From: Spirochaetes bacterium RBG_16_49_21 | GTDB lineage: Bacteria; Spirochaetota; UBA4802; UBA5550 | Assembly (NCBI GenBank): GCA_001829495.1 | Contig: MIBJ01000041.1 | Location: 1-64,000, forward strand | DNA: 64,000 nt | Reading direction: 5' to 3' | Part shown: positions 51,683 to 60,645 of the stretch, one piece after another | Position numbering within the stretch: position 1 is the stretch's first letter | Layout of the letters: every line of letters begins with the position of its first letter | Translations under genes and position numbers: made by a program | The notes under the pieces: model-generated | Database searches by the model: none | Seen by the model: only the letters and a program-made list of their open reading frames with translations | Told to the model about the DNA's origin: nothing

Positions 51683-53173
51683 ATGAACAGACTGAATGAT
51701 ATACGAACCATATTCGAGAATGACGGCTACCGGATCATGAGCCAGAGCGTGCTCACCGACCGGAACATAGAAGCGGGCCGGCTTCAGGAATTGGAACGGG
51801 CGCAGGATTATCTGAGCCTGATCAACAGGAAGAGGGAGGCCGAACAGCAGAAGAAGACAATACTGGCGGAAAAGGTCCCGGACAAAAGGAGCGATCTTGC
51901 GTCCGTCAGGCCGGATGAATTCGACATCCCCACCATCGCGGGGAACCTGAACTGGCACATGGAGCGCATCAATGAAAACGTCATCGGCCGCCGGGAGATC
52001 ATCCGGCAGGCGTTCTTCGCGATACTGACCGGCGAGCATATGCTCCTCCTGTCGCGGACCGGAATGGCGAAATCGTTTCTCACCCAGTACATATTCAATA
52101 CCTTTGAGGGGGCGCGGGTTTTTTCCGCGCAGGCGAGCAAGGATCAAACGCCGGACAACTATTTCGGGCCCTACAACATCGAGGAGTTTAAAAAGGGGAG
52201 GATCCGGCACAATATCAAGGGATCCGTCATCGAGGCGAATCTGGTCTTTCTGGACGAGCTCTTCGACGCGAGCGACGTCGTGCTCAGGTCTCTCCTCACT
52301 ATTTTGAACGAGCGGAAATTCATCAACGGTTCCGAGCAGATCGATACGGCCGTTCACACCGCCATCGCCACGGCGAACTACATGCGCATGAACGAGGTGA
52401 CCGAGGCGGTGCTCGATCGATTTACCTACAAGTCCATCATCCCCGAGAACACCAATGTGTACAACCAGCTCCTTATCGATCACACCTATGCCATGAGCGG
52501 CGGAAAGCCGGTGGAGCCGGAAAAGAAGATATACTTCAACCAGATATTGTATCTGTACGACATCATAAAGAACAGGAACCGGAGCATTAAAATCGAGACT
52601 CCGGACGTCATCTACTTCATGAAGAACGTCCTGATCGATAAATTCATGAGCGAGATGCGGAAGATAGACTACAACTACTTTTCCTCGCCCCGGAAGATCG
52701 CCAAGGTCGGCGATTTCCTGCGCGCGTCCGCCCTGACGAACAACCGGCTCCAGGTCAATACCGACGATCTCAAGGAAATGTACATCTGCCTCTGCACCCT
52801 TAACAGCTACGTGTCGGTGAAGGCGAAGGACAAGTCGGAAATCGATATCTACCGCGACACCTTCAGCCAGACCATGGCGCACTACACGGCGACCGGCGCC
52901 ATTCAGCAGATCGAGCTCCTTCTCGGCATCAGGCAGATATTCCAGGAGATTCGCCAGAACCCTGAAAAGCGGGACGCGATTCTCGCCCGGAAAAGCCTGC
53001 TCCAGAGCCTTCTTGAATTCATTAAAAAGATGTTCCCCGCGCGGCGAATCGAGGAAGAACAGAAGCTCTCCATCGAGTCGCTCAAGAAAAATATCCTCGA
53101 TCTGAACCCCGTGGTTGAAGAGGTGCAGGAGCTTAAAAGCGGGATCATGCTCGACTATCGCGATCTGTATTAA
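51683..53173 (+). CDS. RavA-like MoxR-family AAA+ ATPase
   Basis: About 496 residues from ATG 51683 (GAAGGGAACAG upstream). The N-terminal ~80 residues are helical. The AAA+ module has Walker A SRTGMAKS (residues 124-131), a variant in which the first Gly of GxxGxxKS is Ser, then Walker B NLVFLDELF, sensor IATANYMRMNE and DRFTYKS. The C-terminal ~170 residues are helical, as in RavA. MoxR ATPases with a VWA partner act as chaperones for metal or protein complex assembly; E. coli RavA-ViaA acts on respiratory complexes. The next gene is the VWA partner, 12 nt away. Confidence 0.85.
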   Translation: MNRLNDIRTIFENDGYRIMSQSVLTDRNIEAGRLQELERAQDYLSLINRKREAEQQKKTILAEKVPDKRSDLASVRPDEFDIPTIAGNLNWHMERINENVIGRREIIRQAFFAILTGEHMLLLSRTGMAKSFLTQYIFNTFEGARVFSAQASKDQTPDNYFGPYNIEEFKKGRIRHNIKGSVIEANLVFLDELFDASDVVLRSLLTILNERKFINGSEQIDTAVHTAIATANYMRMNEVTEAVLDRFTYKSIIPENTNVYNQLLIDHTYAMSGGKPVEPEKKIYFNQILYLYDIIKNRNRSIKIETPDVIYFMKNVLIDKFMSEMRKIDYNYFSSPRKIAKVGDFLRASALTNNRLQVNTDDLKEMYICLCTLNSYVSVKAKDKSEIDIYRDTFSQTMAHYTATGAIQQIELLLGIRQIFQEIRQNPEKRDAILARKSLLQSLLEFIKKMFPARRIEEEQKLSIESLKKNILDLNPVVEEVQELKSGIMLDYRDLY

Positions 53174-53185
53174 CCGAGGCGGAAC

Positions 53186-54808
53186 GTGGCGGAGTACACT
53201 GCGCATATAGGGGCCCGTGAATACGAGGATGTCGATTTCTTCGAATACTGGGAATCTCTCGGCTTTTTTGAATATTCACGTGCAATACTCCCGGAGAATT
53301 TCTTCATACTTTTTGAAATCGCCAGGGTCATCTATTCCAATGAACTGCTGAACGACGCTTTCAGCGCCATCGAGGAGATATCGCGCGATGAGATAGTGCA
53401 TAAGCCGGACCGGAAAGAGAGCATTCAGGTAAACCGTCTCGAACGAACGGTGCCGCTCAGCGACCGAATGGAGATCAATCCCTTCCGGAATATCATCGAT
53501 CTTAAAAAGGCATTGCCCCGCGAGCTGGCTCAGGACCCGGAGGTCTTTGACATAAAGCTCTACACCAAGACTCTCCTCATTCAACAGCACTACGAAACCG
53601 AGGCCGACCGGTTCAAGCCTATATCGACCTCGCAGACCAAAAAGGGGAGCGAAGCCTCCCGGTTTGAGCAGAAATTCTATATTCTCCTCGACCGCTCCAA
53701 GTCCATGGAAACAAGAATGAGGAGCTTCTATTCAAAGTGCATCATCGCCGAATTGCTGCGCCGGAAATACAATACGAAGGCGAAAATATTCTACCGGCCT
53801 TTTGATTCAAAGACGGGTGATCTTATACGGGTGGAGAAGCCGGAGGATTTTCCCCGCCTTGTTGAGGAGATACTTTACACCACGACCGGCGGGAAAAGCA
53901 CCAACATACATAATGCCGTTTTACAGGCCGTAAGCGACATCAGCTACGATAAGGAGATGACGAAATCGGAAATCCTGCTGGTCACCGATGGATTCAGTAA
54001 AATCGAAAAGAATGAATTGCGCGTCAAGCTGGGGGATATAAAGCTGAACGTTTTGAAAATCGGGAATGATATTCCCATGCCGGAACTGTCCGAAATAGAG
54101 TATCATTTAAGAAAGGAAAATGTGCGGATATACGCCGACACGATCGACATCCGGAGCATAAAAAAAAAGGTCGAGGATTTTGAAAATAACGTGGAGGGAA
54201 GCAGCCTCACCCGCGGTGAGGAACAGGCGTTCGGTAAAATTCTGGGCGCTTCTGAACAGATGTTCAAGGATCTGAAAGAGATTTCCAACAAGTATATCGA
54301 GATCGGCGATCTCAGCACCGACACGCTTTTTCATCTTGACCAGGAGAGGCTTGAACATGTCCGGTTCACTCTGGATCGCTTCAGCGTAATAGACCTGAAG
54401 GAGCTCACGATGTTCGATAAGAAAAAGCTCTTCCGCCAGGTGCAGTTCTTTTACCAGTATATCCAGATGCTCATGGAAAACGGCAATGCCGATAATCCGT
54501 TGCTTTCTGAAGCGATCATGACACTGGGGATGATCAAGCGGAACATGCTCAGCAATCCCGACATGGTCTATCTGTTCGCCGAAAAAAAGGAGCTGTCGGA
54601 CGACCGGAGCACGATGAAGCTGGCCAGGGCACAGGCTAAAAAGATGCTCAAGCAGATGAAATTCGAAGGCAGGCGGCTTACGATTGACGAAATGAAAAAA
54701 GCCGATCTCATATTGACCATGAGCGCCGGCGCGGGAGCCCGCGGCCAGATGCTCCTTCTTCTGTTCATTAAGCTTATTGAGTGGATTAAGAGAATATTTT
54801 CCCGCTAA
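53186..54808 (+). CDS. ViaA-like VWA-domain protein
   Basis: A 540-residue protein starting at GTG 53186 with GAGGCGG upstream. The von Willebrand A domain (~170-330) has the MIDAS motif LDRSKSME (DxSxS), Thr in TTGGKSTN and Asp in LLVTDGFSK. N- and C-terminal parts are helical and family-specific. ViaA-type proteins bind and stimulate RavA. Its last codons overlap the end of the convergent epimerase gene by 4 nt. It completes the four-gene unit that starts at 49606. Confidence 0.85.
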   Translation: MAEYTAHIGAREYEDVDFFEYWESLGFFEYSRAILPENFFILFEIARVIYSNELLNDAFSAIEEISRDEIVHKPDRKESIQVNRLERTVPLSDRMEINPFRNIIDLKKALPRELAQDPEVFDIKLYTKTLLIQQHYETEADRFKPISTSQTKKGSEASRFEQKFYILLDRSKSMETRMRSFYSKCIIAELLRRKYNTKAKIFYRPFDSKTGDLIRVEKPEDFPRLVEEILYTTTGGKSTNIHNAVLQAVSDISYDKEMTKSEILLVTDGFSKIEKNELRVKLGDIKLNVLKIGNDIPMPELSEIEYHLRKENVRIYADTIDIRSIKKKVEDFENNVEGSSLTRGEEQAFGKILGASEQMFKDLKEISNKYIEIGDLSTDTLFHLDQERLEHVRFTLDRFSVIDLKELTMFDKKKLFRQVQFFYQYIQMLMENGNADNPLLSEAIMTLGMIKRNMLSNPDMVYLFAEKKELSDDRSTMKLARAQAKKMLKQMKFEGRRLTIDEMKKADLILTMSAGAGARGQMLLLLFIKLIEWIKRIFSR

Positions 54809-55773
54809 AGCCTCTCTTCCCTATACCACCTGATCGTTTCCAGAATGATATCCACGTTCCCGTATCTCGGCCGCCAGCCCAGGTCGCGTTTCACCGCCCC
54901 GCAGTCCAGTACCAGGTTGGACAAAAGGTAGATCAGATGGCCTTTGGTGAGGTAATCGATTTTAAAGGGCCTCAGGAAAACTGAAAGGAATTTGGCGTAT
55001 GATGGAGAAAGATGTTTTACGACGCAGTCAAGCTTCGCCGTTTCCTTTATTTCAAGGACCTGGTCGATCTGTACGGGAACATTATCCGAGCCCAGGTTGT
55101 AAATTTTTCCCTTTGACGAGCCGGATCTATAAGCGAGCATAAAGGCCGAAGCCGCGTCATCAGGATGCAGAAGCTGGAACCGGTTTTCCCCGTTCCCCGC
55201 CACATATATCCTGTTTGCCTCTTCCATACCGAGCGCCATGAGCAGGGTGATGAGCGCGATCGGATTTCTGGTGCCCGGCCCTACCACCGGCGAAGGCCGG
55301 AAGATTATCACGTCCATGCCGCCGTCTTCGATGAATTGCCGGAAAAATTTTTCCGCCTTAAGCTTGTCCCTGCCGTACCGCGTAGACGGCGTCAGGGGCG
55401 CGCTTTCATCGCTGGGGATGTCATCGATCCTTCCGTACACCTCGTATGACGATTGAAAAATGAATTTCTTCACGCCCGCTGCACGCGCGGCCTGAAGCAG
55501 ACTCCGAGTATACTCCGCATTAATTTTTTTCATGAACCGTCTGCCGCCGTGCTTCTGGCTCTTTACATCAAGCAGGTGAAAAACAGCGGCGGCATCCCGG
55601 CATGAATTTTCAAAGGTCTTTGCATCAAGGTTGACGCCCTGAATGAATTCAGCGCCGTGCGGTATATTTTTCGGTTTTTCAAAATCAAGGCAACGGACTT
55701 TTTCGCCGCTGTCTGTCAGGATCTTCACGAGCTTTCCCCCCACTAGGCTGTTCGAGCCGGTAACAAGGATCAT
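54805..55773 (-). CDS. NAD-dependent epimerase/dehydratase (extended SDR)
   Basis: About 322 residues from ATG 55773 (GGAG 8 nt upstream); the 14 extra residues of the ORF track are rejected. The cofactor motif is VTGSNSLVGGKLV, with a variant GxxxxxG spacing. The catalytic pair is in YGRDKLKAEKF (YxxxK), preceded by FQSSYEVYG. HPDDAASAFMLAY follows, as in 3-beta-HSD/sterol-type or nucleotide-sugar SDRs. The substrate is unknown. Since the 3-beta-HSD family shares this pattern, a link to the sterol-type cyclase at 1.4 kb is conceivable but weak. Confidence 0.85.
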   Translation of the reverse strand: MILVTGSNSLVGGKLVKILTDSGEKVRCLDFEKPKNIPHGAEFIQGVNLDAKTFENSCRDAAAVFHLLDVKSQKHGGRRFMKKINAEYTRSLLQAARAAGVKKFIFQSSYEVYGRIDDIPSDESAPLTPSTRYGRDKLKAEKFFRQFIEDGGMDVIIFRPSPVVGPGTRNPIALITLLMALGMEEANRIYVAGNGENRFQLLHPDDAASAFMLAYRSGSSKGKIYNLGSDNVPVQIDQVLEIKETAKLDCVVKHLSPSYAKFLSVFLRPFKIDYLTKGHLIYLLSNLVLDCGAVKRDLGWRPRYGNVDIILETIRWYREERL

Positions 55774-55865
55774 ACGGGCGCTCCAAATATTAGTCTCTGC
55801 TGTCGGATTCTTCAAAACACACCATCTTCCGGATGGCTAATTCGTCAAGAAAAATAAGCTCGCTC

Positions 55866-55894
55866 CGAAGGCGAGGATGCCATCCTCGCCTTCG
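55866..55894. terminator. Family B palindromic repeat, copy after DUF4015 gene
   Basis: A perfect palindrome, CGAAGGCGAGGATG plus one centre base plus complement. The 29-nt core is the same as at 28081-28109. It is followed on the right by a partial repeated arm TTCTCGCCTTCGG. On the minus strand it lies 29 nt after the DUF4015 stop, with TTATTTTTCTTG beyond, so it may terminate that gene. Confidence 0.75.
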
Positions 55895-55923
55895 TGGCAA
55901 CGTTCTCGCCTTCGGTGGACGGC

Positions 55924-58005
55924 CTATTTTTCAATCATGGCATCAAAAGGGAGCTTCTTCGGAATGATTGCCTTGATATTCATTGGCACCGGCCCGTCTC
56001 CCATGCCCCGGTGCCTGCGCAGGCCGCGGATCAGGATCGTGTATTCGGAAAGGTCGTTCCAGAATATGTAATCGCTCATGCCGCTGTTCTTTATCCCGTC
56101 CAGCTCCCAGCCGATATAATCGGCGCAATAGTTGTCGGAATTATCCTTGTAGTAAAAGGCCTGGAGATAGGGCCGGAGAAGTGCGCCCCCGGCGAGCTCC
56201 CGGGCGCGCTTGGAGCTCAAATATATCGTATAGTATATCCGCTTTGATCCATAGCTTGCCGCATAACCGCCGGTATAATGGGAGGGATAAAACATGGGGC
56301 TTACGACGTCAACATACCGCGAAAGCTCGCTCACATCCTGGCCGATCCACTCTCCCCACTGGTAGATCGCGGTATAGCCGAAGAGGTCGATGGCGAGCGG
56401 TATACGGACGGATTCCCGCGCCTTTACGAGAAACGAAGCCAATGCCTCCCGCATGCTCTGATCCCTTCTCTTGAAGTCAAAGCGCCGGAAGTCATTTTCG
56501 CCCTTTACATCGGGAAAGCGGATATAATCGAACTGGATTTCGTCCGCTCCAGCCTTTTCCAGCTCCCGGGCTACGGCGATATTGTAATCCCATACGAATT
56601 CGCTGTACGCGTCGACCCACTTCTCCGGGCCCTTGCGGAAGGGCATTCCGGCCGCGTTTTTCACGGCATATCGGTGGTCATGGAAGTCATATACCTTCTC
56701 GTCCTTGAAGCAGACCTGCCGTGCGATGACGTAGATTCCGTCACTCCGGAGACGCCTGAGGGTATTGATCACGTTCACGTACGGATGGACCGAATCAGGA
56801 ACCTGCGTGATGAGGGGATCGGACACGGGCACGCGTATCGATCCGTAATCGTCTTTGAAATTGATGACCACGGCGTTCAGCTTAAGGTAGCGGAGAAGCT
56901 TGATTAATCGTGCGTAGTTATCCCTTTGGGTGAATGAATAGCTGATGTACAGCGCCCGCCTGCCCAAAGCCCGCCGCTCCGGCTCGAAGCTCCTCTTCGG
57001 CTGATACGATCCGGGAAACGACAGGTGCGTGCCGCTGTCGTAAACTGAAACGATGTTTTTTGATTTCAGGAAATAATCGCGAATATGCCGGTTCAGCGTT
57101 CCATTTCTTTTTTTGGAAGCCGCCGCGATGATTTTATGCCGGCCTCTGTTCGTGCGGATAAAAAGATTCCCCTTGAGATAGTTCAGGCTCGTGACGCGGT
57201 AAAAATCGCCGTCAGGATAGGTGAAAAGGCCGGGATCATCGACCTTTTCAAGAACGCCCCGGGAGAGACTGCCGCGGTACACGCCGTTGCCGTTGCCGAA
57301 ACCGGCGTAAAACTCGTCATCGCCCTCGCCGAAGCAGAGGGCGCGTATCTCCTCCAGAAAGTTGGGTGAGCGCACCGGCTCGCCCGGTATGCCGGCCCTG
57401 ATCCGTCCGAGGGTTACGCCTCCGTCCCGTGAATAATAAATACCGTTGGACGAGGTGCCGATGATGATGAGCCGCTCATCAGTCGGGTGCAGCGCACCGG
57501 ACAGGAGCTCGGTATAGCGCTTCACCCCGATAAGCGGAAGCGGACGGAAAGCAAAACCGCCGTCAGTGGAGAGATACACGGCTGAGGGCACCACGACCAT
57601 GATTCTTCTCTTGTCACGGGATAGTGAATGATCTATGATCGGCTTGGTGATTCCCTTTCCGGTAAAAGGATAGATCACCTCGGGAGGCAGGCCTTTATCG
57701 ATCCTCGCGCATGCGTTTGCCTTTACCGACACCTTGTAAAGGCCGTGCTTTCTCGTAATCACCAGGAGATGGTCCCCGGCCAGGGGGACGACATTCACGA
57801 TTTCAATTGAATCCGCGTCCGGAAGGCTACTCAGCGTTTTTATAACAAGAGAATGCCTCCCGCCGTCCCCGAAGGAGTCGCCGGAGATCTCCGCTCCGTC
57901 AGCCATGAACAGGGTGATACCGTTCAGGTCGATTCTCTCCCCTGCGCAGGCGAAGGGGAGAATGCATGCGGCTATTATGAGAAGGAGTCCTGTCTTACGG
58001 CGCAT
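55924..58005 (-). CDS. Exported beta-propeller + DUF4015 glycoside hydrolase-like protein
   Basis: About 693 residues from ATG 58005 (signal MRRKTGLLLIIAACILPFACA; the FACAG could also act as a lipobox). Residues ~30-310 look like a sortilin/Ycf48-type propeller with repeated AVYLSTDGGFAF and GIYYSRDGGVTL units. The C-terminal ~370 residues match DUF4015 (putative GH, TIM barrel): ALYISYSFTQRDNYARLIKLLRYLKLNAVVINFKDDYG, then ADEIQFDYIRFPD and VSPMFYPSHY. It may degrade or remodel a surface or environmental polysaccharide. It is preceded by the pentapeptide gene on the same strand. Confidence 0.82.
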   Translation of the reverse strand: MRRKTGLLLIIAACILPFACAGERIDLNGITLFMADGAEISGDSFGDGGRHSLVIKTLSSLPDADSIEIVNVVPLAGDHLLVITRKHGLYKVSVKANACARIDKGLPPEVIYPFTGKGITKPIIDHSLSRDKRRIMVVVPSAVYLSTDGGFAFRPLPLIGVKRYTELLSGALHPTDERLIIIGTSSNGIYYSRDGGVTLGRIRAGIPGEPVRSPNFLEEIRALCFGEGDDEFYAGFGNGNGVYRGSLSRGVLEKVDDPGLFTYPDGDFYRVTSLNYLKGNLFIRTNRGRHKIIAAASKKRNGTLNRHIRDYFLKSKNIVSVYDSGTHLSFPGSYQPKRSFEPERRALGRRALYISYSFTQRDNYARLIKLLRYLKLNAVVINFKDDYGSIRVPVSDPLITQVPDSVHPYVNVINTLRRLRSDGIYVIARQVCFKDEKVYDFHDHRYAVKNAAGMPFRKGPEKWVDAYSEFVWDYNIAVARELEKAGADEIQFDYIRFPDVKGENDFRRFDFKRRDQSMREALASFLVKARESVRIPLAIDLFGYTAIYQWGEWIGQDVSELSRYVDVVSPMFYPSHYTGGYAASYGSKRIYYTIYLSSKRARELAGGALLRPYLQAFYYKDNSDNYCADYIGWELDGIKNSGMSDYIFWNDLSEYTILIRGLRRHRGMGDGPVPMNIKAIIPKKLPFDAMIEK

Positions 58006-58044
58006 GGGAATACCACACTCGCCCACCGGCAGTTTGTCAAGATT

Positions 58045-58971
58045 TTAGTGAATCCATACGATCCCGGACAGGTCGAGGTTCTGTCTGAGGAGCAGGGGAT
58101 GATATTTTCTGTGGATGCGGGCACGGCTTAGGTTGGCGCCGGAGAGCTTGATTCTCTGAAGGCTGGCTTGTGAGAGGTCCGCGCCGCTTAAATCGGCGCC
58201 GGCAAGATTCGCCGTATTAAACTCAACGCCGCTTAAGTCCGTATTGCTCAGATCGGCGTTACGCAGATCGGCACCGGTGAAATCCGCGCCTGCCAGGAGC
58301 GTGCTGCTGAGCCTTGAGTTTTGGAGATTGGCCCCGCTTAAATTGACGTGGCGCAGATCGGCTCTGTAGAGCTGCGCGTCCGTAAAGTCACAAGCCCTGA
58401 GCTCGGAAAAATGGATCCTGGCGTTGTTAAGATTTATCCGCGCCAGATTCGCCCCGCTCATATTGGTTCCGAAAAAGAGCGAGCCGCTGAAATTCGCACC
58501 CGCGAGGTTTGCGCGGGGCATTTCCGCGCCGCTCATGTCGGCGTTTGAGAAAATTGCATTTTCGCAATTAGCGTCCGTCAGTTTGGCCATCATAAGGTCG
58601 GCGCGATCCAGGTTGGCACCGGCGAGGTTCGACTCGCTCAGATCCGCCCTGTAGATCCGCGCGCTGCTGAGATCGGCTTTTATGAGCACCGCCTTGTGTA
58701 AATTCGCGCCCCGGAGATCCGCACCCGTGAGGACGGCGCCGGTCAGATCGGCTCCGGATAGATTGGCGTTTCGTAGATCGGCCCGGCTGAAATTTTTTCC
58801 GGTCAGGCTCTTCCCGGACATATCGGCATTCTCAAGCCGCGCGTCGCTGAAGCTTTTTCCGCCCTGTTCAAGCAAAAAATTAATATTCGTTCCGGTGACG
58901 CAGCTAATGAAAAGTGATGATACCAGCGTCAACAGGACGGCTTCGGATTTATGAATGATGTTGCCTTTCAT
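58045..58971 (-). CDS. Pentapeptide-repeat lipoprotein
   Basis: About 308 residues from ATG 58971. The signal MKGNIIHKSEAVLLTLVSSLFISC has lipobox LFISC. From about residue 40 nearly the whole mature protein is A(D/N)LXX pentapeptides (ADLRNANLSGADLTGAVLTGADL and on), around 45-50 units, which would form a right-handed quadrilateral beta-helix. An ATG at 59007 overlapping the upstream stop is an alternative start. Pentapeptide proteins can mimic DNA or act as spacers; a lipid-anchored one is more likely an envelope rod. The partner genes upstream are the signal-peptidase-like and MBL genes. Confidence 0.88.
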   Translation of the reverse strand: MKGNIIHKSEAVLLTLVSSLFISCVTGTNINFLLEQGGKSFSDARLENADMSGKSLTGKNFSRADLRNANLSGADLTGAVLTGADLRGANLHKAVLIKADLSSARIYRADLSESNLAGANLDRADLMMAKLTDANCENAIFSNADMSGAEMPRANLAGANFSGSLFFGTNMSGANLARINLNNARIHFSELRACDFTDAQLYRADLRHVNLSGANLQNSRLSSTLLAGADFTGADLRNADLSNTDLSGVEFNTANLAGADLSGADLSQASLQRIKLSGANLSRARIHRKYHPLLLRQNLDLSGIVWIH

Positions 58972-59006
58972 GGGTATATTATCGAGAAAAATAGAATCCC
59001 CAATCA

Positions 59007-59933
59007 TCAATTTCCCGCCTTCTTTTTCGATCGCCGCAAATCCGCGCAGAAATCCATTCCGATCTTCCGCATGTTCGATGAAAACAAAATCCCCTCAATA
59101 CGTCCCCGGATGCCGCCGGCGGGGATGATGCGGGCGAAATTCTTCTCAAGCCTTTGGTCGGCGGCGACAAGCATATAACCCCGTGCAACCGGAGAAGCAA
59201 GGTTTTGCAGCGAGATCGCCGTGGATCTCTTGAATCGTACCGGATATTTTTTCCCGCCGTTTGTTTCGGATACTATATCGCCCCTGTCCGGGGTGAAGGT
59301 CTGTATCAGATCGTCGGGAAGAAATCCGAGGGGCAGGTCCCTGCCGTTGATGGAGAACATGTTGCCGGCGTATCCAACGCTGTCCCCTTCAACCGCCATA
59401 ATCCGCACTGCTGAGCCGTCATCGAGAAGGACCAGGTCGCCGCGTGCGCTGCCCCGGGTGGAATATCGTTTTATCAAAACATAATCGCCGGGCTCGATCA
59501 GGGGACCCGCCCGTTTATCGGATATGCCGTCGATTGAAAAAAACAAGCAGAGTATCGCAACCGCCAGCCCGGTCAGAATAAGATTGACCGAGGCGAACAG
59601 CCCGTACCCGGGCATAGAGTTATATGCCTTCAGCGGCAGCTTCCTGTTCCTGGCCGCGTAAAAGAGGGACTCGATGGAAGATGCCAGGGAGATGACAACG
59701 CAGATGAGGGTCAGAGCAATGAAGATATGGATAATTGAATCTGCTTCCTGCTTAAGGCTGAAAAAGGGGATCAGAAAAAACGCCAGACACCGCATGATAG
59801 CGAAGGCCGCCCCCTTGGCCATATCCGCGTTATACGCCTGCCCGAGGCCGGTACAGACAAGGGAGAGGAGAAATGCCGTGAATGGATTTTTCGCCTCAAT
59901 TTTCTGCGTTTTTATTACTGCGTCCGGTTTCAT
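59007..59933 (-). CDS. Membrane protein with signal peptidase I-like domain lacking catalytic residues
   Basis: About 308 residues from ATG 59933, which overlaps the MBL stop. The N-terminal ~130 residues hold four TM helices (FTAFLLSLVCTGLGQAYN, AFAIMRCLAFFLIPFF and others). The C-terminal half resembles a type I signal peptidase (LIEPGDYVLIKRYSTRGSARGDLVLL, AVRIMAVEGDSVGYAGNMFSINGRDLP). However, where SMxPTLxxGD is expected the sequence reads RAGPLIEPGD, and the KR(V) Lys position holds Arg. The Ser/Lys dyad is therefore absent and it is probably not a protease. Role unknown. Confidence 0.75.
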   Translation of the reverse strand: MKPDAVIKTQKIEAKNPFTAFLLSLVCTGLGQAYNADMAKGAAFAIMRCLAFFLIPFFSLKQEADSIIHIFIALTLICVVISLASSIESLFYAARNRKLPLKAYNSMPGYGLFASVNLILTGLAVAILCLFFSIDGISDKRAGPLIEPGDYVLIKRYSTRGSARGDLVLLDDGSAVRIMAVEGDSVGYAGNMFSINGRDLPLGFLPDDLIQTFTPDRGDIVSETNGGKKYPVRFKRSTAISLQNLASPVARGYMLVAADQRLEKNFARIIPAGGIRGRIEGILFSSNMRKIGMDFCADLRRSKKKAGN

Positions 59934-60592
59934 CAGAGAAAAGACTCGATGAATTCTTTGACCTTGTCCTTGCCGATATATACCCCGAAGTGACCCTCGC
60001 ACAGTATATCCGGCTCGAGGGAAAGCATGAATCCCAGGGATTTCACGTAATCCTTCCTCTCGGATCTGAGGGCGTCGTTAAGAGGACCGTGCACGTCCTG
60101 GCCGAAGAGCACGAGCCTGCCGTCGGAGCGGAGCGTAAGAACCGATGAGCCGGGGGAATGTCCCGGAGCATGGTAGAAATGAATATTCAGCGAGCCGACG
60201 GTAAAAACCGCCTCGGAGCCGGCGACCTTTATATCCACCTTCGTCGGCTCCATGAATGCGCGGTACCATGCCGCGGCGGTAACCTCCGAGTCCCCCGATT
60301 CGAGAAATTCGGCGTCAAGCTCGTGCGCCACTATCCTGCATCCGGTCTCGCTCCGCATTCTGTTCGCGCCGCCGGCGTGATCGTAGTGGCAGTGGGTGAG
60401 AAACAGATACCGTACCGTTCGGGGATCGGTTCCGGTATCGCGTATGTTTTTCAATATTCGTTTGGTGCCGGACCCGGTTCCCGCATCCACCAGTGCCGCG
60501 TCGCCGCCGGATATGATGAGGTAAACCGCGGCATCCGCTGAATCGGATTCGTACGGTCCGCCCACCTGAAATATGCCGGATGTGATTTGCAC
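59933..60592 (-). CDS. MBL-fold metallo-hydrolase
   Basis: A 219-residue metallo-beta-lactamase-fold protein. The metal motif is LTHCHYDHAGGANRM (HxHxDH). Further ligands are in the HAPGHSPGSSVL and CEGHFG His regions, and FGQDVHG provides the bridging Asp region. Its stop overlaps the start of the membrane protein gene (TGATG). The family includes glyoxalase II and other thioester or sulfur hydrolases; the exact substrate is not clear. Placed upstream of two envelope-type genes. Confidence 0.88.
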   Translation of the reverse strand: MQITSGIFQVGGPYESDSADAAVYLIISGGDAALVDAGTGSGTKRILKNIRDTGTDPRTVRYLFLTHCHYDHAGGANRMRSETGCRIVAHELDAEFLESGDSEVTAAAWYRAFMEPTKVDIKVAGSEAVFTVGSLNIHFYHAPGHSPGSSVLTLRSDGRLVLFGQDVHGPLNDALRSERKDYVKSLGFMLSLEPDILCEGHFGVYIGKDKVKEFIESFL

Positions 60593-60615
60593 GATTAGGT
60601 ACCTTCGTTATTTTC

Positions 60616-60645
60616 CCCTCACCCGCGCGGTAGCGCGGGTGAGGG
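60616..60645. repeat. Hairpin CCCTCACCCGCGC / GCGCGGGTGAGGG
   Basis: A perfect 13-bp stem with a GGTA loop. It lies 5' of both the MBL gene (-) and tgt (+), so it is not a terminator of either. A related CCCTCACCCGCGC is at about 63673, near the large palindrome. The rest of the 258-nt gap (60593-60850) contains no supported gene. Confidence 0.6.

Noticed and set aside
51497-53206. 569-aa ORF on the - strand
   Set aside because: It is a shadow of the RavA-like gene in a GC-biased frame and has no recognisable domain.
59007-59933. Active signal peptidase I
   Set aside because: The SMxP serine and the catalytic lysine are both missing.
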